Origin: Mycolicibacterium wolinskyi
Lineage (GTDB): Bacteria; Actinomycetota; Actinomycetes; Mycobacteriales; Mycobacteriaceae
DNA: 64,000 nucleotides
NCBI RefSeq assembly: GCF_002101965.1
Contig: NZ_LQQA01000031.1
Coordinates: forward strand, 124,001-188,000
Reading direction: 5' to 3'
The notes below the pieces were generated by a model. The model ran no database searches. It was not told the origin of the DNA and saw only the letters and a program-made list of their open reading frames with translations. Shown one piece after another: positions 42,029 to 51,285 of the stretch (its first letter is position 1; every line of letters begins with the position of its first letter). Made by a program: the position numbers and the translations under genes.

Positions 42029-42256
42029 CTAGCCCGCGTCGAAGTACGAGGTCTCCAGCAGGTCATGGACAGCCTTGGCGTGCACCCGGAACGATCGGCC
42101 CACCCGGACCGCAGGCAACTCGCCGTTGTGCACCAACCGGTACACCGTCATTTTCGAGACCCTCATCAAGCTCGCCACCTCGGCGACCGTCAGAAATTGA
42201 GCTCGGGGCTGGCCGTCGCCAGCATCCCGCGCCGATGGCCCGTTCATAGACGTCAT
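42029..42256 (-). CDS. Excisionase/BldC-like helix-turn-helix protein (Rv0500A)
   Basis: The 75 residues hold one MerR-superfamily HTH: FLTVAEVASLMRVSKMTVYRLVHNGELPAVRVGRSFRV, identical in plan to BldC of Streptomyces, where head-to-tail oligomers cover promoters. It is a stand-alone transcription factor here, conserved next to bS22. The C-terminus ends TSYFDAG. Confidence 0.92.
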   Translation of the reverse strand: MTSMNGPSARDAGDGQPRAQFLTVAEVASLMRVSKMTVYRLVHNGELPAVRVGRSFRVHAKAVHDLLETSYFDAG

Positions 42257-42394
42257 CGCAACCCAATCAATCAGGCACGGGCAGTTCCAGCGGCTTCCCC
42301 ACCGCTGGCACCAACCCGCGCATACAAGGGGAGAATAGCGTGGCAGGTGGGGTTACTGCGACGGGTGTGGGCTAATCCATCGGAATTTCTCTAA

Positions 42395-43255
42395 CTACTC
42401 TGATGTAATTCCGAGCTGCTCAGAGCGCGTTTTCGCAGCTTCCACGGCATTCGCGACCGCGGCGCGCAAGCCGCCCCGCTCCAGTTCCCGCAGCCCAGCG
42501 GCGGTCGTTCCGGCCGGCGACGTGACGGTGGCGCGCAGCTGCGCCGCGGTGGTGTCCATCGCGGCGCCCCCGGCCTCGTCGACCTCGTCGAGACGTTCGA
42601 GCAACATCGCGGCCGAACCGGCCATCGTCTGCACCACCAGATCGGTCGCCACCGCGCGCGAGAGGCCGGACGCGACGGCCGCGTCCACCAAGGCCTCCAC
42701 CATCAGGAAGAAGTAAGCCGGGCCCGAACCGGACACCGCGGTCACCGCGTCGAGTTGCGATTCGGCGACCGTGATGACCCCGCCGACCGCGTCGAAGATC
42801 GCCGAAACCTCCTTGAGTTGCTCGGCGGTGGCGAACCGGCCCGGCGCGAGCGCGCTGACACCGCCGCCCACGACGACCGGCGCGTTGGGCATGACCCGGA
42901 TCACCGGCGCACCGGCGGGCAGCTTCGACTCGTAGAACGCCGTGCTCACCCCGGCCGCGATCGTGACGAACACTTGCTCGGCGGAATCGGTCTCGGCGCG
43001 CGCGGCGGCCTCGGTAACCTCTTCGACGATGCTCGCGACGTCGGCAGGCTTGACGGCGACGATGACGTAGTCGGCGTTCTCGGCCGCATCGACGACCGAG
43101 GTGACCCGAACCGAATACTTGTCGGCGAGGTACTTCGCGCGCTCGGGGAACTTCTCCGAGACCACCATGTCCTTGACCTGCCTGCCGGCCCGTAACAGCC
43201 CGGACAGCAACGCTTCACCCATGCTGCCGCCGCCGATGATCGCGATTCTCGACAT
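42395..43255 (-). CDS. proC: Pyrroline-5-carboxylate reductase
   Basis: ProC performs the last step of proline synthesis. The 286 residues have the NADPH site IAIIGGGSMGEALL and the family signature near the C-terminus (VSGSGPAYFFLMVEALVDAAV). ATG at 43255 is preferred; 43267 is possible. It follows the thioesterase-like gene. Confidence 0.95.
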   Translation of the reverse strand: MSRIAIIGGGSMGEALLSGLLRAGRQVKDMVVSEKFPERAKYLADKYSVRVTSVVDAAENADYVIVAVKPADVASIVEEVTEAAARAETDSAEQVFVTIAAGVSTAFYESKLPAGAPVIRVMPNAPVVVGGGVSALAPGRFATAEQLKEVSAIFDAVGGVITVAESQLDAVTAVSGSGPAYFFLMVEALVDAAVASGLSRAVATDLVVQTMAGSAAMLLERLDEVDEAGGAAMDTTAAQLRATVTSPAGTTAAGLRELERGGLRAAVANAVEAAKTRSEQLGITSE

Positions 43256-43281
43256 GGCGCACAGCATTACACGACGCGGCG

Positions 43282-44097
43282 CTAGGAGCCGGGGGCGGGC
43301 ACCATCGCGAGTTGCCGGGTCTGCACGATGATGCGGCCCTCGCAGTCGACCACGATGTGGTCCTCGTCGAACCAGTCCTGACCGATCTGCACCGAGGTGC
43401 ACATGACGCGCAGCCACCCGTCGGCCGGCAGCGCCCGCATAAACGCCGTCAGCTGGACCGTGGGCGCCCATCCGGTGCGCTCGACGGCGAATGTCACCGG
43501 AGCCGACACGTCGCCGCACAGGAGGGCGAACAGGACGTCGGGAGCGACGCCCTTCGGCCGCACCCAGTACTCGAAGACCGGAGGACCGCCGTCGGTGCGT
43601 GGCCCGAGCGTGTGCAGGGCCGGCCGGATGTCACAGCCGTGCGCGAGGTGCACGATGTGCTCCATCGGATGGCCCGGGCCGATCGGTTCCAGGCCGGGCG
43701 GCGGCTCCGGTGTCATCAGCGGCACGACCGGGTTGAACGACAACAGCGGCGGCACATGGTGTTCGGGGTCGCCGAGCGTCACCGAAGCCGAAACGGCCGT
43801 GCGGTCACCCTGGTTGAGCTCGACGTCGACGACGCTGATGCGGCGGCCGCGTTTGCGTACGGTCGTGACGACCCGCATCGGGCCTGGATCGGGTGCCCAC
43901 AGGAAATTGCCCGATACCGCGATGGGCTGGGCTCCTCCCCCGGCCTCGGTCCTGGCCGCGTTCGCGCACAGCGCCAGCATGGCCCCGCCGTGCACCTTGG
44001 GGCCGATCGTCCAGTGCTCGTTGAGATGGCCGTCATAGACGCCGTCGCCGGCCGCAGTGAGCGCCATGGCGTCGGTGAACAGGGTGGATCCGGGCAT
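43282..44097 (-). CDS. Double-hotdog acyl-CoA thioesterase-like protein (Rv0499-like)
   Basis: The 271-residue protein contains two hotdog halves: HLNEHWTIGPKVHGGAMLALCANAA in the first and LFALLCGDVSAPVTFAVERTGWAPTVQLTAF in the second. The family binds acyl-CoA; the substrate is unknown. It lies in a conserved row between the isomerase-like gene and proC. Confidence 0.83.
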   Translation of the reverse strand: MPGSTLFTDAMALTAAGDGVYDGHLNEHWTIGPKVHGGAMLALCANAARTEAGGGAQPIAVSGNFLWAPDPGPMRVVTTVRKRGRRISVVDVELNQGDRTAVSASVTLGDPEHHVPPLLSFNPVVPLMTPEPPPGLEPIGPGHPMEHIVHLAHGCDIRPALHTLGPRTDGGPPVFEYWVRPKGVAPDVLFALLCGDVSAPVTFAVERTGWAPTVQLTAFMRALPADGWLRVMCTSVQIGQDWFDEDHIVVDCEGRIIVQTRQLAMVPAPGS

Positions 44098-44130
44098 GCG
44101 GGTATGTCCTCCGGTCAGTGGCAGCCGCGC

Positions 44131-44976
44131 TCAGCGCAGCAGGTGCTTGCGGGCGAACTGCAGAGATTCGGTCAGCAGCGCTTCGCGCTCGGAGGCGGTG
44201 CGCGCACCGGACGTCGTGACCTCGAGGATCACGTGCCCGGCGAAGTTGCCGGTGGCCAGCATCTGGCAGACCTCGGCGGTGGGCTGCGTGCCGCGACCGG
44301 GCACCAGGTGCTCGTCGGTTGACGCGCCGTTGCCGTCGCACAGGTGCAGATGCACCAGTCCGTCGCCCATCCGGCGGGCCATGTCCAGCGCGTCGGTGCC
44401 CGCCGTCGCGGTGTGGCTCAGATCGAGCGTGTAGTGGGCATGGTTGCCGTCCAGCGGGTCGTAGGACGGCGCGAACGCGGAAATGCCGGGCCCCGGCCTG
44501 CCGCCGCGTTTGCGCATGCGCTCGATGGACGTCTGGCCGGCGCCGTAGAACCGGTCGGCCCGGAACGGAAACATGTTCTCCACCGCGACGAGCACGTCGC
44601 TGTCCGCTTCGAGGGAAGCCACCTGTTCGGTGAAGCCCTCGGCGTAGCGGCGCTGCCACCGGAACGGCGGGTGGACGACGACGGTCTGCGCGCCCAGCTG
44701 CTCGGCGGCCCGCACGCTGCGCTCGAGCTTGGGGATCGGGTTGGCGCCCCAGACCCGCTGCGAGATCAGCAGGCAGGGCGCATGCACCGAGAGCACCGGA
44801 ACCCCATAACGGGCGGACATAGCGGCTACCGCTTCTACGTCCTGGCTCACCGATTCCGCCCACACCATGAGCTCGACCCCGTCGTAGCCGAGCCGGGCCG
44901 CGTATTCGAAGGCAGCCTCGGTCCTCAGTGGGTAGACCGAAGCCGTGGACAGGCCGACCTTGATGGCAGGGCGCAC
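44131..44976 (-). CDS. Sugar phosphate isomerase/epimerase-type TIM barrel (Rv0498-like)
   Basis: The 281-residue protein matches the xylose-isomerase-like AP endonuclease 2 superfamily: KVGLSTASVYPL start, metal-ligand stretch VVHPPF, YTLDLSHTAT and VHLHLCDGNG. It is likely a metal-dependent isomerase of unknown substrate. It starts with GTG. Confidence 0.85.
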   Translation of the reverse strand: MRPAIKVGLSTASVYPLRTEAAFEYAARLGYDGVELMVWAESVSQDVEAVAAMSARYGVPVLSVHAPCLLISQRVWGANPIPKLERSVRAAEQLGAQTVVVHPPFRWQRRYAEGFTEQVASLEADSDVLVAVENMFPFRADRFYGAGQTSIERMRKRGGRPGPGISAFAPSYDPLDGNHAHYTLDLSHTATAGTDALDMARRMGDGLVHLHLCDGNGASTDEHLVPGRGTQPTAEVCQMLATGNFAGHVILEVTTSGARTASEREALLTESLQFARKHLLR

Positions 44977-45007
44977 AGGGCGTTGATTCTAATTGTGTAC
45001 CGGTGTA

Positions 45008-46054
45008 CTAACTCGCCTGCAGTAGCGCCAGAGGTCCGAACGTGACGAGGGCTCCGACCGCGACCGCGGTCAGGGTGCTGCCGATGTCCTCGGTCTTGCG
45101 CACCACGCGCACACCACCGGCCAAGCCGAGGATGACCAGCACGCCCAGGATGAGCGCGACGATCGTGTTCCACTTCCACAGCTGATCGAACGCGATGAAC
45201 AGGCCTGCGCCGAACGCGACCGCGATGATGCACTGCCCGACGATCCACGCGCCGCGCACGAGCGGCGAACCCTCGGCGTCGTCGTCCTCGTCGAGCTCGT
45301 CCAGATCGTCGCGGTCGTCGACCGCCGCGGCGGCGACGGTGCTCGCATCGTCGTCGACGTCGTCGTCCACACCGGGACGGCCTTTTCGGGCGAGATCGTC
45401 GGCCACCGTTTGGCCGCCGAACAGCGGGCCGATCGAGGACCCGAGGTAGGACTCGCGATCGTCGTCGGTGTCGACGTCGTCATCGGTCGACTCGACGAGC
45501 TTGGCCGAGCCCTTGGACGTCGACGCATCGTCGTCGTCCAGATCGTCGAGGGGATCCGGGCTCATCCGCTCCGCGCCGGACCCCGTCGGCGTGTAGTCGC
45601 GCGGACCGGAGTACTGCTGGCGGCGCGGGCGCGGACGGAATTCCACGGGCTCCGGGTCGGCGTCGCGCGCCTGCAGGTGCGCGTCGTAATCGGCCTCCAC
45701 CGGGTCGATCTCGGGCTCGGGTTCCGGCTCGACCTCGGTGCGGGTCGCGGCGCCGTTGCGACCGCTGCGCGCGGGCGGCTCGGCATCGACGGCTGCCACG
45801 ATGGCGGTGTCGACCAGGGCCGGGTCCGGCTCGCGGCGGGTCTCGGGCTCGCTTCGCGTCTCCGGCGCCGGTTCCTCGTCGGTGACGATCGGGATCTCAC
45901 CGGTGAGTTCGGCGACGGTCACCGAGTCGCTGTTGCCCCGCCGGCGTCGACGGCGGCCGCCGACGGGCGGTGCGCCGATCGTTCCGTTCTTTGCCAGCAA
46001 CTCCGCGACCGAGATCGGGCGCGTGCCGGTGTGGCTATCTTCTGGTCCAGTCAT
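45008..46054 (-). CDS. Membrane protein with long acidic disordered N-terminus (Rv0497-like)
   Basis: Residues 1-235 are highly acidic and low-complexity (DDLDDDDASTSKG, DDDVDTDDD, DELDEDDD) and include an arginine stretch GGRRRRRRG; residues 240-348 carry three membrane helices. Such acidic cytoplasmic tails may bind envelope or division proteins; no function is established. ATG at 46054. It lies beside the Ppx/GppA gene in the M. tuberculosis order. Confidence 0.8.
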   Translation of the reverse strand: MTGPEDSHTGTRPISVAELLAKNGTIGAPPVGGRRRRRRGNSDSVTVAELTGEIPIVTDEEPAPETRSEPETRREPDPALVDTAIVAAVDAEPPARSGRNGAATRTEVEPEPEPEIDPVEADYDAHLQARDADPEPVEFRPRPRRQQYSGPRDYTPTGSGAERMSPDPLDDLDDDDASTSKGSAKLVESTDDDVDTDDDRESYLGSSIGPLFGGQTVADDLARKGRPGVDDDVDDDASTVAAAAVDDRDDLDELDEDDDAEGSPLVRGAWIVGQCIIAVAFGAGLFIAFDQLWKWNTIVALILGVLVILGLAGGVRVVRKTEDIGSTLTAVAVGALVTFGPLALLQAS

Positions 46055-46083
46055 CCTGTGTTGCCTTTGGGGCTAGGTATCTC

Positions 46084-47055
46084 TTATCGTCGGCCATCCC
46101 GTGCCGCTGTTCCTACCAGGGCGGTTCCGTCGGCCTCACTGTCGAGTTTCCGCAGGATCAACCCCTCCCGCAGTGCCCAGGGGCAAATGTCGACAGATTC
46201 GACCTCCAGTGCTCGCATACTAGCCTCAGCTACCAACGCACCGGCGACGATCTGTGGGGCCCGCTCGGCACTCACCCCTTCCAGTTCAGCACGGTCAGCC
46301 GCCGTCATCCTAGAGATGAAAGCTATGAGCTGTCTTAATCCAGTGGCCGTCAACGTCCGTTTGACGCGTGGACCTGCCCCGGAGGGCGCCGCGCCGGTCA
46401 ACCGGGCCAGCGACCGGAAGGTCTTCGAGGTCGCGACGGCCAGGTCCGGTGGGCCGGGCTTGAGCATCTTCGCCCCGGCGTCGGCCAGCTCGGTCGACAG
46501 CCAGTCGCGCAGCATCGCGACCCGGCGCCGGCCCGGCGGATCGTCCGGCAGCCATTCGCGGGTCAGCCGTCCCGCACCGAGCGGTAGCGACAGCGCCACC
46601 TCGGGTTCTTCGTCGACGCCGTTCGACAGTTCCAGCGAACCACCGCCGATGTCGATGTTGATGATCCGGCCCGCGCTCCAGCCATACCAGCGGCGAACCG
46701 CGAGGAACGTCAGCCTCGACTCGTCGACGCCGCTGAGCACCTGCAGCGAAACGCCGGTTTCGGACCGCACCCTGGCCAGCACGTCCTCGGAGTTAGTGGC
46801 ATCGCGCACCGCCGAGGTGGCAAACGCCATGAGCTCGGCGCAGCCCGAGCTGGTGGCGATCTTGGCGAACTCGTCGACCGTCTCGACAAGCTTGTCGGCG
46901 CCCTTGCGGGTGAGCTTGCCGGAGTTGTCGATGGCCTCGGCCAACCGCAGCGCGGCCTTGGTCGAACTCATCGGGGTCGGATGGCCGCCCCGACGGGCAT
47001 CCACCACGAGTAGATGCACCGTGTTACTGCCCACGTCGAGCACGCCTAACCGCAC
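46084..47055 (-). CDS. Exopolyphosphatase / pppGpp phosphohydrolase family protein (Ppx/GppA, Rv0496)
   Basis: The 323-residue protein has the actin-fold phosphate motifs VLDVGSNTVHLLVV and NIDIGGGSLELS. Family members hydrolyse polyphosphate or pppGpp; Rv0496 is described as an exopolyphosphatase (PPX1). It starts with GTG and is divergent from the cysteine-rich Rv0495c-like gene. The position close to regX3-senX3 suggests a place in phosphate metabolism. Confidence 0.9.
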   Translation of the reverse strand: MRLGVLDVGSNTVHLLVVDARRGGHPTPMSSTKAALRLAEAIDNSGKLTRKGADKLVETVDEFAKIATSSGCAELMAFATSAVRDATNSEDVLARVRSETGVSLQVLSGVDESRLTFLAVRRWYGWSAGRIINIDIGGGSLELSNGVDEEPEVALSLPLGAGRLTREWLPDDPPGRRRVAMLRDWLSTELADAGAKMLKPGPPDLAVATSKTFRSLARLTGAAPSGAGPRVKRTLTATGLRQLIAFISRMTAADRAELEGVSAERAPQIVAGALVAEASMRALEVESVDICPWALREGLILRKLDSEADGTALVGTAARDGRR

Positions 47056-47156
47056 GTCCCCAACCTAACGGGTCGCGCGGTCGGTAACGTGGCCGGACCC
47101 GGGGTCTGTGGCGCGGCACACCGCACGATTGGGAAATGCCTTAGGGCAGATGCGAG

Positions 47157-47162
47157 TACCGT
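47157..47162 (+). promoter_or_regulatory. Candidate leaderless -10 element TACCGT
   Basis: TACCGT is followed by 7 bases and then GTG at 47170, with no ribosome site. The spacing fits leaderless mycobacterial transcripts. Confidence 0.55.
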
Positions 47163-47169
47163 TTGCGGC

Positions 47170-47979
47170 GTGACACGTGTCGCGATTGAGCGCTTGCGCG
47201 AAGAGCAGACCATGAAGTCAGGTGAAGTGGAACTCGACTTCGCCCGCGAGTGGGTGGAGTTCTATGACCCCGATGACGCGGAACATCTGATCGCCGCGGA
47301 TATGACGTGGCTGCTGTCGCGCTGGACCTGCGTGTTCGGCACGCCGGCCTGCCAGGGCACGGTGGAGGGCAGGCCCGACGACGGATGTTGCTCGCACGGC
47401 GCGTTTCTCTCCGACGACGACGACCGGGCGCGGCTCGACGACGCGGTCAAACAGCTCACCGACGACGACTGGCAGTTCCGCGAGAAGGGCCTCGGCCGCA
47501 AGGGCTACCTCGAGGACGACGAGTACGACGGCAAGCCCAACCTGCGCACGCGAAAGTACAAGGGCGCGTGCATCTTTCTGAACCGGCCCGGGTTCCGTTC
47601 CGGCATCGGCTGCGCACTGCACAGCAAGGCGCTCAAGCTCGGCGTCGAACCGCTGACGATGAAGCCCGACGTGTGCTGGCAGTTGCCGATCCGGCGCAGC
47701 CAGGATTGGGTGACGCGGCCCGACGGCACACAGATACTTAAGACCGTCATCACCGAGTACGACCGGCGCGGCTGGGGCGAGGGCGGTGCGGACCTGCACT
47801 GGTACTGCACCGGCGATCCGGCCGCCCACGTCGGCGCGAAGCAGGTGTGGGAGTCCTATGCACCGGAACTGACCGCGGTGCTCGGCGAGAAGGCCTATGC
47901 CGAACTGGCCGCGATGTGCAAGCGGCGCAGCAGCTTAGGGCTGATCGCCGTTCATCCGGCGACCCGCGCGGCCGAGTGA
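47170..47979 (+). CDS. Cysteine-rich conserved protein (Rv0495c-like)
   Basis: The 269-residue protein has many conserved cysteines (WTCVFGTPACQG, DDGCCSHG, KGACIFL, GIGCALH, KPDVCWQ) and histidines, suggesting a bound metal or iron-sulphur site; a YkgJ-like or zinc cluster is possible. The function is unknown. GTG at 47170 has a -10-like element 7 bases upstream; ATG at 47212 is an alternative start. It is convergent with regX3 by 7 bases. Confidence 0.82.
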   Translation: MTRVAIERLREEQTMKSGEVELDFAREWVEFYDPDDAEHLIAADMTWLLSRWTCVFGTPACQGTVEGRPDDGCCSHGAFLSDDDDRARLDDAVKQLTDDDWQFREKGLGRKGYLEDDEYDGKPNLRTRKYKGACIFLNRPGFRSGIGCALHSKALKLGVEPLTMKPDVCWQLPIRRSQDWVTRPDGTQILKTVITEYDRRGWGEGGADLHWYCTGDPAAHVGAKQVWESYAPELTAVLGEKAYAELAAMCKRRSSLGLIAVHPATRAAE

Positions 47980-47986
47980 GCCCCGG

Positions 47987-48673
47987 TCAGCCTTCCAGCT
48001 TGTAGCCCAGCCCGCGCACGGTGACGAGGTGCACCGGATTGGCCGGGTCGGCTTCGATCTTGGACCGCAGCCGCTTGACGTGCACGTCGAGCGTCTTGGT
48101 GTCGCCGACGTAGTCCGCACCCCATACCCGGTCGATGAGCTGGCCGCGCGTGAGGACGCGCCCGCTGTTGCGCATCAGGTACTCCAGGAGGTCGAACTCC
48201 TTGAGCGGCAAGGTGATCTGCTCGCCGTTGACGCTCACGACATGGCGTTCGACGTCCATCCGCACCGGGCCTGCCTCGAGCACGCCGTCGCTGAGCCCGG
48301 TCTCGTCGGTGTCGGCACCCCGCCGCAAGACCGCACGGATACGGGCGATGAGTTCACGGGCCGAGTACGGCTTGGTGACGTAGTCGTCGGCGCCGAGCTC
48401 GAGCCCGACGACCTTGTCGATCTCGCTGTCACGGGCGGTGACCATGATCACCGGCACGCTGGAGCGGGCTCGCAGCTGCTTGCAGACGTCGGTTCCGCTC
48501 ATCCCCGGCAGCATCAGGTCCAACAGCACGATGTCGGCACCCGAACGCTCGAACTCCGCAAGCGCGGACGGGCCGTCGCCCACCACGGTGGCCTCGAAGC
48601 CCTCCTTGCGGAGCAGGAATGCCAAAGGATCGGCCAGCGACTCCTCGTCTTCAACGATCAACACGCTGGTCAT
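47987..48673 (-). CDS. regX3: Response regulator RegX3
   Basis: The 228-residue OmpR-type regulator has receiver residues D8/D9-E10, D52 in VLLDLMLPG and K101 in YVTKPYSAREL, followed by a winged-helix domain with LMRNSGRVLTRGQLIDRVWG. RegX3 governs the phosphate-starvation response and related genes. It follows senX3 after only 8 bases. Confidence 0.96.
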   Translation of the reverse strand: MTSVLIVEDEESLADPLAFLLRKEGFEATVVGDGPSALAEFERSGADIVLLDLMLPGMSGTDVCKQLRARSSVPVIMVTARDSEIDKVVGLELGADDYVTKPYSARELIARIRAVLRRGADTDETGLSDGVLEAGPVRMDVERHVVSVNGEQITLPLKEFDLLEYLMRNSGRVLTRGQLIDRVWGADYVGDTKTLDVHVKRLRSKIEADPANPVHLVTVRGLGYKLEG

Positions 48674-48681
48674 AGGTCTCG

Positions 48682-49869
48682 CTAATCCTCTCGTTCGTCT
48701 GGGTCTTTTGAGGGGTCGTCGGGATAGGGATAGGCCGGGATCGACAGTGTGAACGTCGACCCCGTTCCCGGCTGACTCCACAGCCGGATGGTTCCGTTGT
48801 GGTTGGCGGCCACGTGTTTGACGATCGCCAGGCCCAGCCCCGTGCCGCCGGTGGCACGCGAGCGGGCCTTGTCGACCCGGAAGAACCGCTCGAAGACCCG
48901 TTCCTGGTCGGCCTTGGCGATCCCGATGCCGCGGTCGGTGACGGCGATCTCGACGCTGCCGCCGCGCCTACGCCGGCTGATGGAGATGCCGGATCCGTTG
49001 GGCGAGTAAGCGATCGCGTTCGACACCAGGTTGGCGATGGCCGTCACGAGCAGTGCCTCGTCGCCGAGGACGCGGTAACCGGTCGGGGCGTCGGTGGTGA
49101 TCCCGATCTCGGCGTTGTCGGCGGCCACCTTGTGCCGCGAGAGCGCCTCGGCGACAACGGTGTCGACGTCGACCGCCTCCAGATCGGGCAACCGTTCGCC
49201 GCCTTGCAGACGCGAGAGTTCGATGAGCTCACCGACCATGTCGGCCAGCCGATGCGATTCGGCGACCATCTTCTCGGCGAAGCGGCGCACGGTTTCGGGA
49301 TCGTCGGCCGAGGCCAGCAGGGCTTCGGCCAGGACGCCCATGGCGCCGACGGGTGTCTTCAGCTCGTGGCTGACGTTGGCGACGAAGTCACGGCGGGTCG
49401 CCTCCATGCGCGCGTGCTCGGACTGGTCGTCGGCGTAGACGACGGCAAAGCGGCGGTCGTCGTCGGTCAGCAGCCGCACCTCGCCGCGAACCGAGATGCC
49501 CGACCGACCCGGGTTGGCCACCTTGCGCGGCGACAGGTCCACCTCGATGTTCTGTCCGGTGGCAAAGACTTGCTCGGCGGCGCGCCAGGCCCGGTCGTCG
49601 AGCAGCCGGTCTTTCACCACTCCCAACTCACCGGCGCGGTCGTTCGCGTAGACCACGTCGTTGAAGGTGTCGACCACCACGATGCCCGTCGGCGACAGCG
49701 ACACCACGAGCTGCAGCATCTGGGAAACGGTCATCCCCGCTTCGTCCGCGGCGCGGCGCTGCCGTCTGGCGACGATGCGGGGGGCCACTGCGGCGCCGAC
49801 ACCCGCACCGACGATCAGCGCGAGCAACGCCACGACCGCCGTCAGCAGTAACGCCGACACCAAGCTCAC
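48682..49869 (-). CDS. senX3: Sensor histidine kinase SenX3
   Basis: The 395-residue membrane kinase has two helices within the first 35 residues, a PAS-like domain (about 45-155), the H box FVANVSHELKTPVGAM, and an HATPase domain with TDRGIGIAKAD and GGTGLGLAIVKHVA. It senses phosphate availability with PhoU and the Pst system and phosphorylates RegX3. It starts with GTG. The senX3-regX3 spacer is only 8 bases here. Confidence 0.96.
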   Translation of the reverse strand: MSLVSALLLTAVVALLALIVGAGVGAAVAPRIVARRQRRAADEAGMTVSQMLQLVVSLSPTGIVVVDTFNDVVYANDRAGELGVVKDRLLDDRAWRAAEQVFATGQNIEVDLSPRKVANPGRSGISVRGEVRLLTDDDRRFAVVYADDQSEHARMEATRRDFVANVSHELKTPVGAMGVLAEALLASADDPETVRRFAEKMVAESHRLADMVGELIELSRLQGGERLPDLEAVDVDTVVAEALSRHKVAADNAEIGITTDAPTGYRVLGDEALLVTAIANLVSNAIAYSPNGSGISISRRRRGGSVEIAVTDRGIGIAKADQERVFERFFRVDKARSRATGGTGLGLAIVKHVAANHNGTIRLWSQPGTGSTFTLSIPAYPYPDDPSKDPDERED

Positions 49870-49961
49870 GCGAAAATCGTACGCATCCGGTGAACGTCAT
49901 CCCAGCAGCGTGCGGCCAAATCGGGACATGTCACACGGTCAAAGACAGGAGTTTGGTTGCT

Positions 49962-49989
49962 GTTAACCCCGTGTAACCCTGCGTTCGCC
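49962..49989. promoter_or_regulatory. PHO-box-like direct repeats upstream of senX3
   Basis: GTTAACC at 49962, TGTAACC at 49972 and GTTCGCC at 49983 form three near-direct repeats with 10-11 base spacing, like PhoB/PhoP-type PHO boxes. They lie in the 145 bases between gpmA and senX3, about 100 bases from the senX3 start; RegX3 autoregulation is plausible. Confidence 0.45.
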
Positions 49990-50014
49990 GAATGGCCCGG
50001 GTGACGGCGGCCGG

Positions 50015-50755
50015 CTACTTCGCGCCCTGTGCAGCTACCGCGGCCGCACCCGCGGCGGCGGCCTCCGGATCGAGGTACTGACCGCCGACGACCAGCGGCT
50101 TGAGGTTGTCGTCCAGGTCGTAGCGCAGGGGGATGCCGGTCGGGATGTTGAGGCCCACCACGTCCTGGTCCGACATCTCGTCGAGGTATTTGACGAGCGC
50201 GCGCAACGAATTGCCGTGCGCGGCGATCAGCACGGTCTTGCCGGCCTGCAGATCGGGGATGATCGTGCCCTCGTAGTACGGCACGAACCGCTCGACGACG
50301 TCCTTGAGGCATTCGGTCAGCGGGCCGCCGTCGATGTCGGCATAGCGCGGATCGGCGTCCTGGCTGAACTCGCTGCCCTTCTCGATGGGCGGCGGCGGCG
50401 TGTCATAGCTGCGCCGCCACGCCATGAACTGCTCGTCGCCGTACTTGGCCTTGGTCTCGGCCTTGTCCAGGCCCTGCAGGGCGCCGTAGTGGCGCTCGTT
50501 GAGCCGCCAGTCGCGGTGCACCGGGATCCAGTGCCGGTCGGCCTTGTCCAACGCGAGGTTCGCGGTGTTGATGGCGCGGCGCAGCAGCGAGGTGTATACG
50601 ACGTCGGGCAGCAACCCCAGCTCGGCCATCAACTGGCCGCCGCGCACGGCCTCGGCACGGCCCTTGTCGGTGAGGTCGACATCGACCCACCCGGTGAACA
50701 GGTTCTTCTCGTTCCACTGGGACTCGCCATGGCGAAGCAGGATCAGGGTCGGCAT
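50015..50755 (-). CDS. gpmA: 2,3-bisphosphoglycerate-dependent phosphoglycerate mutase
   Basis: The 246-residue glycolytic enzyme has LLRHGESQWNEKNLFTGW (phospho-histidine), LNERHYGALQG and the second histidine in LIAAHGNSLRAL. ATG at 50755 is preceded by AGAGGA. The C-terminus carries an alanine-rich tail. It lies between ybjN-like and senX3-regX3, as Rv0489 does. Confidence 0.97.
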   Translation of the reverse strand: MPTLILLRHGESQWNEKNLFTGWVDVDLTDKGRAEAVRGGQLMAELGLLPDVVYTSLLRRAINTANLALDKADRHWIPVHRDWRLNERHYGALQGLDKAETKAKYGDEQFMAWRRSYDTPPPPIEKGSEFSQDADPRYADIDGGPLTECLKDVVERFVPYYEGTIIPDLQAGKTVLIAAHGNSLRALVKYLDEMSDQDVVGLNIPTGIPLRYDLDDNLKPLVVGGQYLDPEAAAAGAAAVAAQGAK

Positions 50756-50778
50756 GTCAGCGATCCTCTCATGAGTCG

Positions 50779-51285
50779 TCAGTCCTCGATGAGGTGCTCG
50801 AACGCCTTGAGGTTCTTCAACGACTCGCCGCGCGACACCCGCCACTCCCATTCCTTCTGGATCGACGAACGAAAACCCAACTCCAACAACGTGTTGAAGT
50901 CGGAGTCGACGGCTTCGAGCACCTGCCCGAGCACGCGGTCGATCTCGTCGGGGGTGACGGCGCTCAACGCCATGCGGCCCACGAGATAGATGTCACCGAC
51001 GTTGTCGAGCGTGTAGGCGACGCCGTAGAGCCGGCGGTTGCGCTTGAGCAGGAACCGGTAGACGCCCTCGAAATTCTCGTCGGGCTTGCGGCACACGAAC
51101 GCCTCGACACGCACCGAATGTTCGCCGATGCTCAGGATGGTGTTGGTCACCAGGCGGCGCTCGCCGGGCAGTTCGACGACGATGCCGGGCAAGCCGCCGT
51201 GGGCGCCCTCGTGGTGGTGGTAGACCAGCTCGTGCTCGTCGAGCGTGGCGACGATGACGTCGCGGATGTCTCCGATGGCCGTCAC
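50779..51285 (-). CDS. YbjN-domain protein (Rv0487-like)
   Basis: The 168 residues match the YbjN family (DUF1790-like), a fold related to secretion chaperones: VVELPGERRLVTNTILSIGEHSVRVEAFVCRKP is typical. GTG at 51285 overlaps the mshA stop (GTGA), so it is co-translated with MshA. The function is unknown. Confidence 0.87.
   Translation of the reverse strand: MTAIGDIRDVIVATLDEHELVYHHHEGAHGGLPGIVVELPGERRLVTNTILSIGEHSVRVEAFVCRKPDENFEGVYRFLLKRNRRLYGVAYTLDNVGDIYLVGRMALSAVTPDEIDRVLGQVLEAVDSDFNTLLELGFRSSIQKEWEWRVSRGESLKNLKAFEHLIED

Noticed and set aside
48674..48681. MIRU repeat expected between senX3 and regX3
   Set aside because: Only 8 bases separate the genes; no repeat is present.
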